A stretch of DNA of 64,000 bases from Lepraria neglecta (GCA_033220425.1 CM065647.1:868001-932000), one strand, 5' to 3'; positions 1 through 12,643 are shown, counted from the stretch's first letter. Notes: generated from the sequence alone by a model not told the origin. Translations and numbers: made by a program.

Positions 1-3000
1 CAGTGTGAGCTCTTGAACCAGATCAGGAAGGAAATGAGTGGGGCTGTTCCAGACTCGCAGTATAGAAGACGCGACTTCAGAGACCTGCAGAATGCCTGGG
101 TACGGCTACAGGATGCTGTCAACTCTATGATTGACAGTGATCGAAATCCTCTACAAGGGGCAGCTGCGAAGCAGAATGCTGATGGGATCAAACAGAAGCT
201 TGAGAAGAAGGAGGGTCTATTCAGGAAGAACATGATGGGAAAGCGAGTCAACTTTGCCGCCAGAAGTGTCATTTCTCCGGATCCTAATATCGAGACCAAC
301 GAAATTGGAGTGCCCCCTGTTTTCGCCAAGAAGTTGACATATCCAGAGCCCGTGACTAATCACAACTTTTACGAGTTGAAAGAAGCTGTGCTTAATGGCG
401 TGGAGAAATGGCCTGGCGCGGCAGCGATTGAAAACGAGAACGGCCAAGTGATCAATCTTCGAACGAAAAATTTCGAAGAACGGCAAGCTTTAGCCAACCA
501 ACTTCTCGCGCCATCGAATACCAGTGTCACTGGTGCAAGGAACAAGAAAGTCCATAGGCATCTTAACAATGGAGACATTGTGCTCATGAACCGACAGCCT
601 ACACTCCACAAGCCATCCATCATGGCGCATCGCGCCCGCGTGCTTCCAGGGGAAAAGACCATTCGTATACATTACGCCAACTGCAACACATATAATGCTG
701 ATTTCGACGGCGATGAGATGAACATGCATTTCCCACAAAACGAGATTGCAAGGGCTGAAGCTCTGCAAATAGCAGATACAGATCATCAATACCTAGCAGC
801 AACGGCTGGTAAACCCCTCCGAGGTCTCATCCAGGATCACCTTTCAATGGGCGTATGGTTGACCAATCGAGACACCTTTTTCGACCGTGAAGACTACTAT
901 CAGCTCCTATATGGCTGCTTGAGACCAGAGGACAACCAAACTGCGTCAGAGAGGATCGAGACGCTCCCTCCAACTATAGTGAAGCCCCGGCCCATGTGGA
1001 CAGGGAAGCAGATCATCACCACCGTACTCAAGAACATAACGCCCGCTACTCATCCTGGTTTGACCCTCTTAGGGAAGTCTCAAACATCGGGCGACCGCTG
1101 GGGAGAGAACTCGGAGGAAGATGTAGTGATCTTCCAAGCTGGTGAATTGCTCTGCGGTATTCTTGACAAAGCACAACTGGGGCCAAGCGGAGGTGGATTC
1201 ATACACTCGGTATACGAAGCGTATGGACCTACAATAGCTGGGAAGTTACTCAGTATATTAGGAAGGCTTTTGACCAAGCTTCTCAACATGCGAGCGTTCT
1301 CGTGCGGCATCGCGGATTTGCTGTTGACAGGAAGCGGAGAAAAGAACCGGTTGGAGGAGCTCAAACGGGCAGATACAATTGGCTTGGAGGTGGCAGCAAA
1401 ATATGTAACAATGGAAGTGGTACCAGAAGCCGGCAATAAGCAGCTACGGAGCCGCCTCCAGGATGTTCTACGCGACGACGAGAAGCAAGTGGGCCTGGAC
1501 CAGGTCTGCAACACCCAGACCGCGCAACTCTCGAGCAATATTACAAAGGCTTGTTTACCTCATGGATTGAGGAAGCTGTTCCCCCACAACCAGATGCAGT
1601 TAATGACAACATCTGGGGCCAAAGGAAGCTCTGTCAATGCCAATCTAATATCCTGTAATCTTGGACAGCAGGTCCTCGAGGGTCGAAGGGTCCCAGTCAT
1701 GGTTAGCGGCAAGACCCTGCCGTCATTCAGGCCTTTCGAGACCAATGTGCGAGCCGGTGGGTATGTGACAGATCGCTTTTTGACGGGAGTCAAGCCGCAA
1801 GAATACTATTTTCATGCAATGGCTGGTCGGGAAGGTCTTATTGATACGGCTGTGAAGACCTCGAGGAGTGGATACTTGCAACGTTGTTTGATCAAGGGGA
1901 TGGAGGGCCTAAAATCGGAGTACGACAACTCAGTCAGAGACTCGGATGGTAGTATGGTACAGTTCCTGTACGGAGAGGATGGTCTTGACGTGACCAAGCA
2001 AAAGCATCTCACGGACTTCAAGTTCCTCGCCGAGAACTATCTCTCTCTTGTCGCTCAACTGAACATCACGGAAGAATTCTCAAAGCTGCCCGATAAGGGA
2101 GCGGCGGAATACCAGAAGACTGCAATGAAGAAAGTCAGGAAAACCGGCCGAATGGATGTCATGGACCCTTGCTTGTCAGTCTTCGGCCCTGGAAGTTCTA
2201 TAGGTAGCACGTCGGAAGCCTTCGCGTCTGCATTGAACAAGTACTGTGACAACAATCCGGAAAATTTGCTCAAAGACAAGAAGAAGGCGGCAGCCGCCGA
2301 TGCACCGATATCAAAGAAGACATTCAAGGCTCTGGTTGATGTGAAGTATATGAAGTCCGTGATCGAGCCTGGAGAAGCGGTCGGTGTCGTTGCTGGACAG
2401 TCTATCGGAGAGCCATCGACCCAAATGACATTGAACACCTTTCATTTGGCTGGACATTCTGCCAAGAACGTCACATTGGGTATTCCACGGCTACGTGAGA
2501 TTGTTATGACTGCAAGCAGACAGATGTCGACGCCTAGCATGACATTGCATTTGATCCCTGAGCTTGACGCCGACGCTGGCGAAAAGTTCGCCAAGGGTAT
2601 TTCGAAGCTTACAATGGCAGAGGTAATCGACAATGTCGAAGTCAGCGAATCTGTCGGCCGAGGTATCGGGTTCGAAAGAGCAAAGGTATATAAGGTCCGA
2701 CTTGATTTGTTTCCTGCGGCTGAATACTGTGACATATACGCCATCACTATTGCTGATGTTTTGCGCACTATCGAGCGTGAATTCATACACAAGCTCGCGA
2801 AAGCCATCAAGAAGGAGCTCACCAGGAAGGGCGACGCGAAGCTGCTCAAGGTGAGCGCTTCCCAGCCCGAAGTCGGCAAGTCCTCAGGTGTTATTGAAGA
2901 CGCTCCAGCGAGGGGCGAAGCAGACCTTGAGGGTGGCGAAGACGACGAGGATGATGACGGCGATGACGATGTAACGAACCACAAGCAAAAACAGAACAGA

Positions 3001-3885
3001 GCCGAAGCTATATCTTATGCTGCGCCGGACGAGGAAGAAGAGGCCATAGCAAGGGATGCTCAACGAAAATCGACCCCAGAGCTGGACGAACCAGAAGATG
3101 AAGGCTTCAGTGGTAGTCCACGCCCATCCCAAATCGATGCCGACAGCCAGGCTCAAGACGAAAATGCAGAGGAAAAGATGTCCCGAAGAGACATGGCCAA
3201 AGAACGAGAAGCGCGAATCAAAGAGAAATCCCGAGATGTCACCCGCTTCCGCTTCGACGACCAAGACGCCCAATGGTGCGAAATCCAACTTGAATACGAC
3301 ATCACAACAGCCAAACTCCTCCTCCTCCCATTGGTAGAAAAAGCCTGCCACGACGCTGTCATCCAATCCATCCCCGGCCTCCAAGCCTGCACACTATCCA
3401 GTCAAAAAACGTATGACCCAACCACAAACACCCAAATCGACCTCCCCGTCGTCCTAACGCAAGGCGTAAACCTCCCCGCGATGCACGCCTACCAAGAAAT
3501 AATCAACCCCCACCGCATCTTCACAAACGACATCTTCGCAATGCTAACACACTACGGCGTCGAAGCCTGCCGCGCTACCATCATCAGAGAAATGGATGCC
3601 GTGTTCAAAGGCCACTCCATCAGTGTCGATATGCGGCATTTGAACTTGATTGCGGATGTCATGACGCGGGGAGGAGGGTTTACGCCGTTTAATCGGAATG
3701 GGCTGAAGAGTAGTGTTAGTCCGTTCATGAAGATGAGTTTTGAGACTACGTTGGGGTTTCTGAAGGATGCGGTATTGGAGAACGACTATGATGATTTGAA
3801 GAACCCGAGTGCGAGGATTGTGATGGGGAAGGTCGGGAAGGTCGGGACGGGGGCTTTTGATGTCTTGATGCCTGTTGAGCAGTGA
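1..3885 (+). CDS. RPA190: RNA polymerase I largest subunit, 3' part (partial)
   Basis: Largest subunit of RNA polymerase I, which makes the 35S pre-rRNA in the nucleolus. The frame is open from base 1 with no methionine, so the gene starts outside the window; about 1,294 codons are present of the usual 1,650-1,700. The catalytic Mg-binding loop NADFDGDEMNMHFP is at 694-735. The bridge-helix/trigger-loop block with GQSIGEPSTQMTLNTFH follows at about 2,398-2,445. An acidic, low-complexity Asp/Glu stretch (about 2,930-3,190) sits in the jaw region, as is usual for the Pol I subunit and not for RPB1 or RPC160. There is no heptad CTD. The part seen is a single exon. The coding strand turns from C-rich to G-rich near 3,600-3,660. 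The gene is convergent with LTN1; the stops are 258 bp apart. Confidence 0.97.
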   Translation, partial: QCELLNQIRKEMSGAVPDSQYRRRDFRDLQNAWVRLQDAVNSMIDSDRNPLQGAAAKQNADGIKQKLEKKEGLFRKNMMGKRVNFAARSVISPDPNIETNEIGVPPVFAKKLTYPEPVTNHNFYELKEAVLNGVEKWPGAAAIENENGQVINLRTKNFEERQALANQLLAPSNTSVTGARNKKVHRHLNNGDIVLMNRQPTLHKPSIMAHRARVLPGEKTIRIHYANCNTYNADFDGDEMNMHFPQNEIARAEALQIADTDHQYLAATAGKPLRGLIQDHLSMGVWLTNRDTFFDREDYYQLLYGCLRPEDNQTASERIETLPPTIVKPRPMWTGKQIITTVLKNITPATHPGLTLLGKSQTSGDRWGENSEEDVVIFQAGELLCGILDKAQLGPSGGGFIHSVYEAYGPTIAGKLLSILGRLLTKLLNMRAFSCGIADLLLTGSGEKNRLEELKRADTIGLEVAAKYVTMEVVPEAGNKQLRSRLQDVLRDDEKQVGLDQVCNTQTAQLSSNITKACLPHGLRKLFPHNQMQLMTTSGAKGSSVNANLISCNLGQQVLEGRRVPVMVSGKTLPSFRPFETNVRAGGYVTDRFLTGVKPQEYYFHAMAGREGLIDTAVKTSRSGYLQRCLIKGMEGLKSEYDNSVRDSDGSMVQFLYGEDGLDVTKQKHLTDFKFLAENYLSLVAQLNITEEFSKLPDKGAAEYQKTAMKKVRKTGRMDVMDPCLSVFGPGSSIGSTSEAFASALNKYCDNNPENLLKDKKKAAAADAPISKKTFKALVDVKYMKSVIEPGEAVGVVAGQSIGEPSTQMTLNTFHLAGHSAKNVTLGIPRLREIVMTASRQMSTPSMTLHLIPELDADAGEKFAKGISKLTMAEVIDNVEVSESVGRGIGFERAKVYKVRLDLFPAAEYCDIYAITIADVLRTIEREFIHKLAKAIKKELTRKGDAKLLKVSASQPEVGKSSGVIEDAPARGEADLEGGEDDEDDDGDDDVTNHKQKQNRAEAISYAAPDEEEEAIARDAQRKSTPELDEPEDEGFSGSPRPSQIDADSQAQDENAEEKMSRRDMAKEREARIKEKSRDVTRFRFDDQDAQWCEIQLEYDITTAKLLLLPLVEKACHDAVIQSIPGLQACTLSSQKTYDPTTNTQIDLPVVLTQGVNLPAMHAYQEIINPHRIFTNDIFAMLTHYGVEACRATIIREMDAVFKGHSISVDMRHLNLIADVMTRGGGFTPFNRNGLKSSVSPFMKMSFETTLGFLKDAVLENDYDDLKNPSARIVMGKVGKVGTGAFDVLMPVEQ

Positions 3886-4143
3886 GATTGAGACAAGAAG
3901 GGAGGTATCGGATGGAGGTAGTGTGCGAATAGGATTTGTCTCATTGCATTTAAAGCATGGCGATGGCATATGAAACCTCTATCAGCAAAACTATCATGGC
4001 GTTTTACGGACTATTAGGAGCTCGAGGCGGCCAAAAGAAAACGTCTCAGGGGATCAGTCCCTATCATTGGTAGTCAAAAGCTACATATGCTGAAGGGACA
4101 ACCCTTTCTTGAACAGACTCGCCTCCGTACTGCCTGACGCTAT

Positions 4144-7100
4144 CTAATCCCAACTATCCTCCTCCTTTCCTCGGCTGTAGTTAAACGAATTCCGACACAA
4201 CGGACAACTACTAGAATTACTACTCCGAAACCATTTAAACAAACAAATACTATGAAAACAATTCTTACACGTCAAGCACCTCTTACTAGGCAACTGCCTA
4301 TCCCCACTAACAACACTATAACAAATCGCGCACTCCGTATGCCCCTTCATCGCCGCACTGACATTCTTCCTCCAAGCCACCAACCCCTCAATAAGCGCAC
4401 TGCCCTCCCCTGCAGCCCCAGAAGACGAGGAAAGATTCATCACGCCTTCAGCGTTGATGAGCCAGAAGTTCCATTTTTTTTCGACTACGCCAACACGGTG
4501 GATGGATTTTACTTCTGCGCGGTGGAGAGGGTAGGAGGGGGGAGGCGGACGGAGATGGACATTGTTTGTTCGTCGATGGGGATGGAGGCGGTGATTTCGC
4601 GCACTGAGGGGGAGAGTTTTATTGTCATTGGTTGGTCGTTTGTGCTTTGGGAGGGGGCCCAGGCGGAGATGGTGGAGAGTTCGGAGGTGATGATGAGGGG
4701 GGAGATGTATTTTTGCGTCCAGGTTTCCGTGGATATATGGAGGGAGCGGGAGGCGGTGTCGCGCCACCATTCTTTTGAGAGGGTGGGGAGGTGGCGCAGG
4801 GACAGGTAGTAGAGGTGGATTAGGAGGTGGTGGGTTTCGTGTTCGGGGGTTTCGGAGGTGGAGGGGGTGTAGGTTTCGATGTCGAATTTGGAGGCATCTA
4901 TGGGGCGGTGGCGAGAGGTTATGAGGATGTTGAGGGCGAAGGAGAGGAAGTCCTGGATGTATGTTCCTTCTTTGAGCGCGGTGATGTAGTCGGCTCGGAC
5001 TTTGTAGCTGGCGTTTTGCCAGTGGTCGAAGGTGAGTTTCCAGCTTAGTAGGTAGCTGCGTAGCGTCGGCGCCATTGTTCTTTCGAAGTTGTGCTCGGCG
5101 AGAGTGTACATGGAAGGCGCTGCGAGGATTAGGGACAACAACTCCTGCGGTAGCTGGGCGGCGAAATCTTTCGTCAATGCTTTGTCTAGAGAGACTTGTT
5201 CTTGGGCGGCGGGTATGTACGTGTGTAGTAATTCGTATGCCGATTGCTGGAGGGCTGCAGACTCGGAAGCGAGCACGGGATAAAGACCTTGTACTTCGAT
5301 GTCGACATCTCGGGACAGCCCAGAAAGCAGTCTGCTCAGGAGTTCGTTGACTATTCTTCGTGGCTGATGCGACTCATCTGGGGTGTCTTGGAATTTAATC
5401 ATCAGGTCCACCAATCCTTTGGCTACTAGACCCTTCTTTTCCGTCCAAGCGTCGAGCAAGTCGTCGTTTGACTGGTGCACGTCCGATCTCTTAAGCAGTG
5501 ACAGGAGTCTCAGACTAGAATGGATCCCGTAGATACCATCGTCTCCTGTGTTTTGCGACCACACTTGTGGTATGATATCTAGGAGATCAGGCCAGAAAGA
5601 CCCGTAGATGTCCTTTATCATCGGAAGCACTGCCGTTAGGGCCTTCATGATTTCCCCTCCAATGCCAGGCATCAGCAAGAGTCCATCCTGCAATTGCTCC
5701 ACCACATGCTTTACGAAGAAGACGAGCCGCTGCTGGGGTATTTCATTCACGTACTCTTCGGGCCGGTAGAGGATGCAATTCAGGAGGACGATATCCTTCA
5801 GGTCCTTGCCTTCTCCAATGTTCTCGCGAAGGCTACGTCCTGTGAGATCAGCGAGAAGACCATTGCAAAGCCTTAGCAGTTCTTTGGAATCCGAAGCCGA
5901 GGTCAAAAGCGCCGCTGAGGCGAATAGATCAGGGGATTTTCGTAAATTTTTAAGCCGATCGCTGTCATGCTCATGGCCGAGAGGGGCCCCTTGCAACTCA
6001 GCGATCTCGGTAGTCAGCGCAGAGTATGTTCTTGCGCTATAGTAGGATGCCACTGAGCTGCCGGAAGTCTCTGCTAGGAGCCGACTTTGCACTTCGTTGA
6101 TGAAATCTGATGTCAGCCATGACGCTAACAAGGCCTGAGCCTCAGCAACGAAATCCACTACTTCGGATTCTAGGTATGGATCTGATACGTTCCAAAGTGG
6201 CATTGATCTGGAGACGCTGAGATCATCACCAGCAAGTTGAAGGAAGATTGTCATAAATTTGCACACAACAATCTTGGCATCTTTCGCTACGCTTTCGAAG
6301 GACCCGGCGCTCTTGATCAGCTTAGTGGTGTATTGAGCCATTCTGAAAGCGGAAGAGTACCCATCTACGTCTCGGGATATCGTTTGCTTGTTGGAGGTCA
6401 TTGAGGCAGGGGAGATCAGATATACAGCGCCGCCGAAAGGGCTCGTGACGGCTAGTGATGCATTTGGAGATCGCTTGAGGAAAGGGTCCAGGGCAGTATT
6501 CCATTGAGGAGAATCGGGGAGCAATTGTGCCGCTATCGTAGAGACATCATCTGAAGAAGCCTGCTCCAGCAACTTTCGCGCTTGGCTGACAAGCGCATCA
6601 ACCCTGTTACCCAGTCATCATGTGCAGTAAACCAGATGTATGAGGCTGTGACATACGAGAGAGATTCTGGTCCAGCTTTGTCAAGGCCTTCGTTGACCAT
6701 CTCGATCATAGACTTTACAGCTCGACGGCTGCCACCATCAACCGCTAATGCTCGTTCTAGAAGGTTATCCAGGTTTTTGGCTCTTTGGGATATGGTCGCA
6801 TCGGACGAATCAGCAAGAAGTAGTAACCTCGAGACCAGGACCGAGCCCCTTGTGGATAAGGCAAAGTCTCTCAACACGCCCGGATTCTGATTCGCTATCT
6901 TTTCCAGGCCGTTGAGACCTGCAGAGCCCTTCGCATTGATAGTAAGATCCTCTGTCATGCCGGCGAGAATCTCATCCGTAAGGTTCTTGGGCACCACTGG
7001 GTTGCTGGCTGCGGCCATCACGAGACTCCAGCTGGCCGCATCGTCATCCCTCATTGCCTGGTGTAGGCTAGCTATCACCACTTTGTACAAGGAGTCAGTA

Positions 7101-9226
7101 TCGCCCAGACGTTGGGAAGAAATGAAGCTCCGCAGGGCCACAAATTTTGCTGTGGATTCCGGCGCATCGACTAATGTTTGCATGCAGTTTTGGTAGCTCT
7201 TACGAACATCGATTTTGTCCTCCAAAACTTCCAACAATCGGATAAGATGTTTGGTAGAAGGTGAGAGTAGAATATTCGGGAGGACTTCGTTCACAAAATC
7301 GATCATCGTATCTTTAATCACATCTTGGGTAAGTACGAGCTCAGCCATGCTTTGTATCAAGGCTTCCAGAGCGGCAGCAGCAGCATATGGCTTCCCATTC
7401 CTGTCTTTTAGAACAGACACGATAGAAGGGACCTCCGAAGATACACTCTCCTTAACGATTGGACGTATGGATTCTGCTGAACTGCCTCCAAGGAGCGAAG
7501 CTTGCAGGTGATACCATCGATTCGCTTCAGCTGAGACTGCATCCTGTGACTTTGTGAAGTCCTTGGATTGCTCTGGGAGAGATGTCTTAAGATCTTCAAT
7601 GACCTTCATGGACCAGCTTTGCCACTCTTTGTTGAAGGCCTCTGGATCTCCAAGCAAAGCGAGGTTACATACTCGCATACATATGCTCCTCTGTTGTGGC
7701 CCAGAGATTACCCACCGAGATTGCTCCGGCGAAGGCCTAATATACTGAGTCAAGATCGGAAAGACTGAAGCCTTGTAAAACTGATGACGATCGTTGGCAT
7801 CATGAAGAGAGGATTGGACAAGCTCAGATGCGTCCAAATAAGTGTTCCAAGCAGCATCCTGATTCGCGGGCATTTCGTTCTTGTTATTGAGACCTTCGTG
7901 TAGAGCGCTCAATACTGGCGAATATGATCGATGTTCAGCATCATCAGTCTTGATTGTCTCCCCATCGGCACTTATGAGGATCGATGAAGGCAGCTTTGAT
8001 ATCATTGTGGAGATGTAGTTCCAGAACTCGGCAGGTCCGCCTTGAGATCCTCTCTTGAGGAAGTGACACAGCCGATTTTGTGCGGATTTCTCACCTGAGC
8101 CGGTGTAGTGGACCGTCCATACATCTGGTATATCCATTGAGAGAGCAGCAATAGCCTTAGCGAAATCAAAAGTTGAGCTGGCTTGATTTGTGTGCAGACC
8201 CGCGGTTAGTATATTGGCACTGACTAGTGATGGGTTCAACGCATTCTTTTCCTTAGCTAATGCCACGACCAGCAATCTATACAGAGCGCGGCGGACAAAA
8301 GGGTCGTCATGGGATGCAAAATTCCAGACTTTCTCTTTATTTAAGAATTCTTCAATTAAGGTCTGGCTTTTCTCCAAGTCGGACTTAGACGTGTTCTCTG
8401 CCTCGGAAATTAGCCACCAGGATGCGACCAAACACATAGCAGATTGGGACTGACCAAGCAGATTGCTCACAACAGTTATAGCAGCGCCAACGACTCTTGA
8501 GTATTTTCCAGACGCATCATCAGGGCTAGTAGTCCGTTCATCACTTAGTGTATAGGTCGTTTCTTTCATGATCACGTCTCTGGAATACTCCGATATCGAA
8601 GACTGATACAGTCGCCATACCTTTCTCTTTTTCTCCTCCGATCCGAAAACACGATTGAAGGACTCATTCGCCGCTCGGCTAACCAATTTGTCATTGTCAT
8701 ATTGCCCTGCGAGCCACGAAGCTACGATGGCGGGCATATGTCTTGCTATCCATTTGCCGCAGGAGATGGCGATTTGGCCTTGCAGAGTATGAGCGAGTTG
8801 ACGAACGCGACGAGAGGTATCGATGGAGGTGCGGGGATAGATCTTAATCTAAGAAACACCAATATATTACTATTGTAGAGTACACGATTCTGCGAGAAGA
8901 CACACCCATGCCTCCAGCATTGCCTCCTCCAAACCCCTTTTGTCCGCATCAAGTGATGAGACATATGACTGCAGGTCTTCCAAGGCTTTGGCTTTCGTAG
9001 TAGCATCTTTCTTTTGTAGATTCTTGAACGCAACCACAATGTTGGGTTCCGAAAGCCCACTTAGGTCTGGTGGCTCGTAGACGTATGAAAGAGGCGAGGA
9101 GGAGACCGCTCCGAAGTTTGACGTGCCAAAGCCGCTACCAAAGCCAGCTCCATCCTGGACTCCACCAAAGGCTCCAGACACAGCTCGGGCGCTCGAAGCC
9201 TGCGATTTGAAAGGCTTTTTGCTCAT
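4144..9226 (-). CDS. LTN1: Listerin E3 ubiquitin ligase (RING), with one apparent frameshift
   Basis: Ribosome quality control E3 ligase, which ubiquitinates nascent chains stalled on 60S subunits. Three exons are supported: 9226-8906, 8848-6611 and 6560-4144, both introns phase 0 (57 and 50 nt). The N-terminus carries the conserved block IYPRTSIDTSRRVRQLAHT just after intron 1. A long HEAT-like helical region follows. The C-terminus has a RWD-like segment and a RING-CH domain, CAICYSVV...CLTCKNCFHSICLFKWF...CPLC. The frame breaks once, at a G6 run (plus strand 4537-4542). One more base there would restore the conserved PPSYPL block and give about 1,658 aa, the family's usual size. That suggests a sequencing or assembly slip, or a very recent mutation. 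The gene is divergent from RAD3, with 268 bp between the start codons. Confidence 0.93.
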
Positions 9227-9494
9227 GGTGTCGATTCAAATACGGTAGGCCTGCTACTCCACACAGAAAAAACCGTTGCAGCAACCGAGAACAAACAATT
9301 TCCCACAAAATAAGTACACTATCAGGGAAGTGGTACGCAAACCTTAGGAAAGTCTTTTATCTTATCTTAGCGCCTCTCGCGGTCAAACGCGCCAAGTCGC
9401 TAGAAGGCTGACTCACATTGTGGCGATATCATGACTTTTTGTTTGTGAAAGGAAACTCTCCAAGGCGGGCTCTGTGACCTGCCCAGATTACAAG
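9227..9494. promoter_or_regulatory. Shared divergent promoter, LTN1/RAD3
   Basis: A 268 bp spacer lies between two start codons on opposite strands, so both promoters must overlap here. It contains a GC-rich patch, AAACGCGCCAAG (about 9,387-9,398). I see no clear TATA box. Its role is inferred from position only. Confidence 0.5.
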
Positions 9495-12408
9495 ATGAAG
9501 TTCAATATTGAGTGAGACTTGTTCGTTATGGTTGGACATACTGAATCTGACATGATGATAGAGATCTCCCTGTTCTTTTTCCATATCCTCGAATATATCC
9601 AGGTTGATGTCCTTTACATGACATACACAATGAGCGCTGACTGACAGTCTATGACAGAGCAATATGCGTACGTTCAATATCTAACTTATCAATAGCGGTT
9701 ATGGCTGATCAGATATTGGCTCCAGCTACATGTGCGATCTCAAACGTATAGGTCTACCAAACGCCTTCGTAGAAGGAATGTACTCATCTGCACTCAGGCA
9801 CACTGGATGCCGGTGGTCACTGTGTCCTTGAGATGCCTTCGGGGACTGGCAAAACAGTGTCCCTTTTGTCTCTCATTGTGGCGTACCAGCAATATTACCC
9901 TGAACACAGGAAGCTAATATACTGCTCTCGTACGGCATTCTCACTCTACCAGCCTTGAACATAGTCTGATAAATGCTAAGGTACTATGTCGGAGATCGAG
10001 AAAGCATTAGCGGAATTAAAGGCTCTGATGAAATACCGAGCCGACCAACTCGGCTATGAAGAAGACTTCCGAGGTCTTGGATTGACCAGTCGAAAGAACT
10101 TATGCCTCCATCCTTCTGTCAAGCGTGAAAAGAGTGGCTCTGTAGTGGATGCCCGATGTCGAAGCTTGACAGCTGGCTTCGTGAAAGAAAAGAAGGAGAG
10201 GGGTGAAGATGTGGATCTCTGCGTTTATCACGATGTATGGCAGGAACCACTGTTTTTCGAAATGAATGCTGAGAAAACCAGAACCTCGATCTTCTGGAAC
10301 CTCACAACCTCGTACCGTCAGGTGTATTCACTCTTGATGGCCTTCTGAAGTATGGCGAGCAGCACAAGCAATGCCCCTACTTTTCTGCACGACGGATGGT
10401 AGGAGAATTATCTTCTCGTCTTGAATACCTACTGATGTTTGTAGATGCCCTTTTGCAATGTCATAATATACTCATACCATTATCTACTGGATCCGAAGAT
10501 TGCAGAAAGAGTATCAAAAGAGCTTTCTAAGGACTGCATTGTTGTCTTTGATGAGGCACATAACATTGACAACGTCTGCATCGAGTCCTTAAGTATAGAC
10601 TTAACTGAGGACTCGTTACGGAAAGCTACGCGGGGTGCGAACAACCTCGAACGCAAGATTACCGAGATGCGTTCTTCAGATGCTGAGAAGCTCCAAAACG
10701 AGTACTCGAAGCTGGTGGAAGGCCTGCGAGATGCAGATGAATCCAGGCAAGAGGATGAGTTCATGGCGAATCCCGGTATGGCCAACCGATCTAATAGAAT
10801 GGCCCAATGACTGTAGCTAATATTCATGAAACAGCACTTCCGGACGATCTATTACAAGAGGCAGTGCCGGGGAACATTCGAAGGGCAGAGCATTTCGTAG
10901 CTTTCCTCAAGCGTTTCGTTGAATATCTCAAGGTAGAGTGTTACCAATCTTTCTCTCGTGGGATTCATTTGCTAACAAAGCATTGTAAGACTCGAATGAA
11001 AGTTTTGCATGTCATCTCAGAAACACCACCGTCCTTCTTACAGCATCTAAAAGATTTGACGTTCATAGAGAAAAAGCCACTCCGGTAATTCACTCCTCTC
11101 CTTCCAAGGGACCGACAATATTGACTAGAGACCAGATTCTGTGCCGAGCGCCTCACATCACTAGTCCGAACGCTCGAGCTCACAAATATCGAAGACTACC
11201 AGCCTCTCCAAGAAGTCGCCACCTTCGCCACCCTCGCAGCAACATACGACAAAGGCTTCCTCCTGATCCTCGAACCCTACGAGTCCGACACCGCCACAGT
11301 TCCCAACCCGATTCTCCATTTCACCTGCCTTGATGCCGCCATTGCCATCAAACCCGTCTTCGACCGCTTCTCCTCCGTCATCATCACCTCCGGTACAATC
11401 TCTCCTTTAGAAATGTACCCCAAAATGCTCGGCTTCACCACGGTCGTGCAAGAGTCTTATTCTATGACGCTCGCCCGCCGTTCCTTCCTCCCCATGATAG
11501 TAACCCGTGGCAGCGACCAATCTGCCATCTCCTCTGGCTTCCAGATTCGAAATGAACCCGGCGTTGTGCGCAATTACGGCTCACTACTCATGGAGTTTTC
11601 CAAAATCACACCCGACGGCATCGTTGTTTTCTTTCCCTCCTACCTCTACATGGAAAGCATAATCAGCATGTGGCAAGGCATGGGCACGCTCGACGAAATC
11701 TGGAAATATAAACTCATTCTCGTGGAAACGCCTGACTCCCAGGAAACTTCCTTGGCGCTCGAAACCTACCGTACAGCATGCTGCAATGGCCGTGGGGCCA
11801 TTCTGCTCTGCGTCGCTCGAGGTAAAGTGTCAGAAGGTATAGATTTCGACCACCACTATGGTCGCACTGTGCTCTGCATCGGCGTACCATTCCAATACAC
11901 CGAATCCCGCATCCTGAAAGCCCGTCTCGAGTTCCTGCGCGAAACCTACCGCATCCGCGAAAACGACTTCCTCTCCTTTGACGCCATGCGGCACGCCGCG
12001 CAGTGCTTAGGACGCGTGTTACGTGGAAAAGACGACTACGGCGTCATGGTACTCGCAGACCGCCGATTCCAGAAAAAGCGATCACAATTGCCCAAATGGA
12101 TCAATCAATCCTTGTTGGACAGTGATACAAGTCTGAGTACAGACATGGCCATAGCAAGCGCGAAGAAATTTTTGAGGACTATGGCGCAGCCTTTTTCGGA
12201 AAGGGATCAGGCTGGGGTATCGACGTGGGATATCAAGGATTTGGAGAGGCATAAGGAGAAGATGGAGGAGGAGAAGATTAGGGAGCTGAGGAATGGAGAT
12301 GATGGGGCCAAGATGGAGGTTGATGGGCATGCTAATGGTGTTAGTGGTGCTGATGAGTATGGGGCCGATGACGATATGGATGCTGCCATGATGGATATGG
12401 ATGCTTGA
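9495..12408 (+). CDS. RAD3: TFIIH/NER DNA helicase XPD (Rad3)
   Basis: 5'-3' DNA helicase of TFIIH, for nucleotide excision repair and promoter opening. Eleven exons fit: 9495-9511, 9562-9602, 9658-9667, 9726-9745, 9798-9929, 9981-10234, 10282-10398, 10445-10775, 10835-10932, 10990-11084 and 11136-12408. They total 2,388 nt, 795 aa. Walker A is MPSGTGKT (about residue 42-49), the DEAH box is [10 protein letters not shown], and helicase motif VI includes [14 protein letters not shown]. All four Fe-S cysteines are visible, in NLCLHP, DARCRS, LCVYHD and QCPYF. The start is [15 protein letters not shown], as in the family. The 5' end is cut into very small exons (17, 41, 10 and 20 nt). The C-terminal tail is Asp/Met-rich. 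The coding strand changes from C- to G-rich near 12,120-12,180. Confidence 0.96.
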
Positions 12409-12643
12409 TTGCGCGGATCTTTCCTCATCCCATGATTGTTGGATCTTAGAGCCTTGGAGTTCAGCTAGGAAAGCGGCTCATCAGCACCATGCCCTTTAAC
12501 ACCAACTTCTCGCTATTCCGTGAACTTTACCATCTCTTTGATTGTGTCTACGCCTACTGTTCACCTCAAAGCCACTATCAATGCTAGAAATCAACCCGGT
12601 GGTGAGCGCTTGACTGATTAATTACACTCCACACACCTATGCA
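12409..12643. other. Convergent intergenic spacer
   Basis: This 3' spacer lies between RAD3 and the LOG pseudogene. I see no gene here. Confidence 0.5.

Noticed and set aside
2442-2984. Long antisense open frames inside RPA190 (also in BIR1 and others)
   Set aside because: They mirror the codon bias of a strong sense gene, have no family features and no introns, and the sense protein is conserved throughout.
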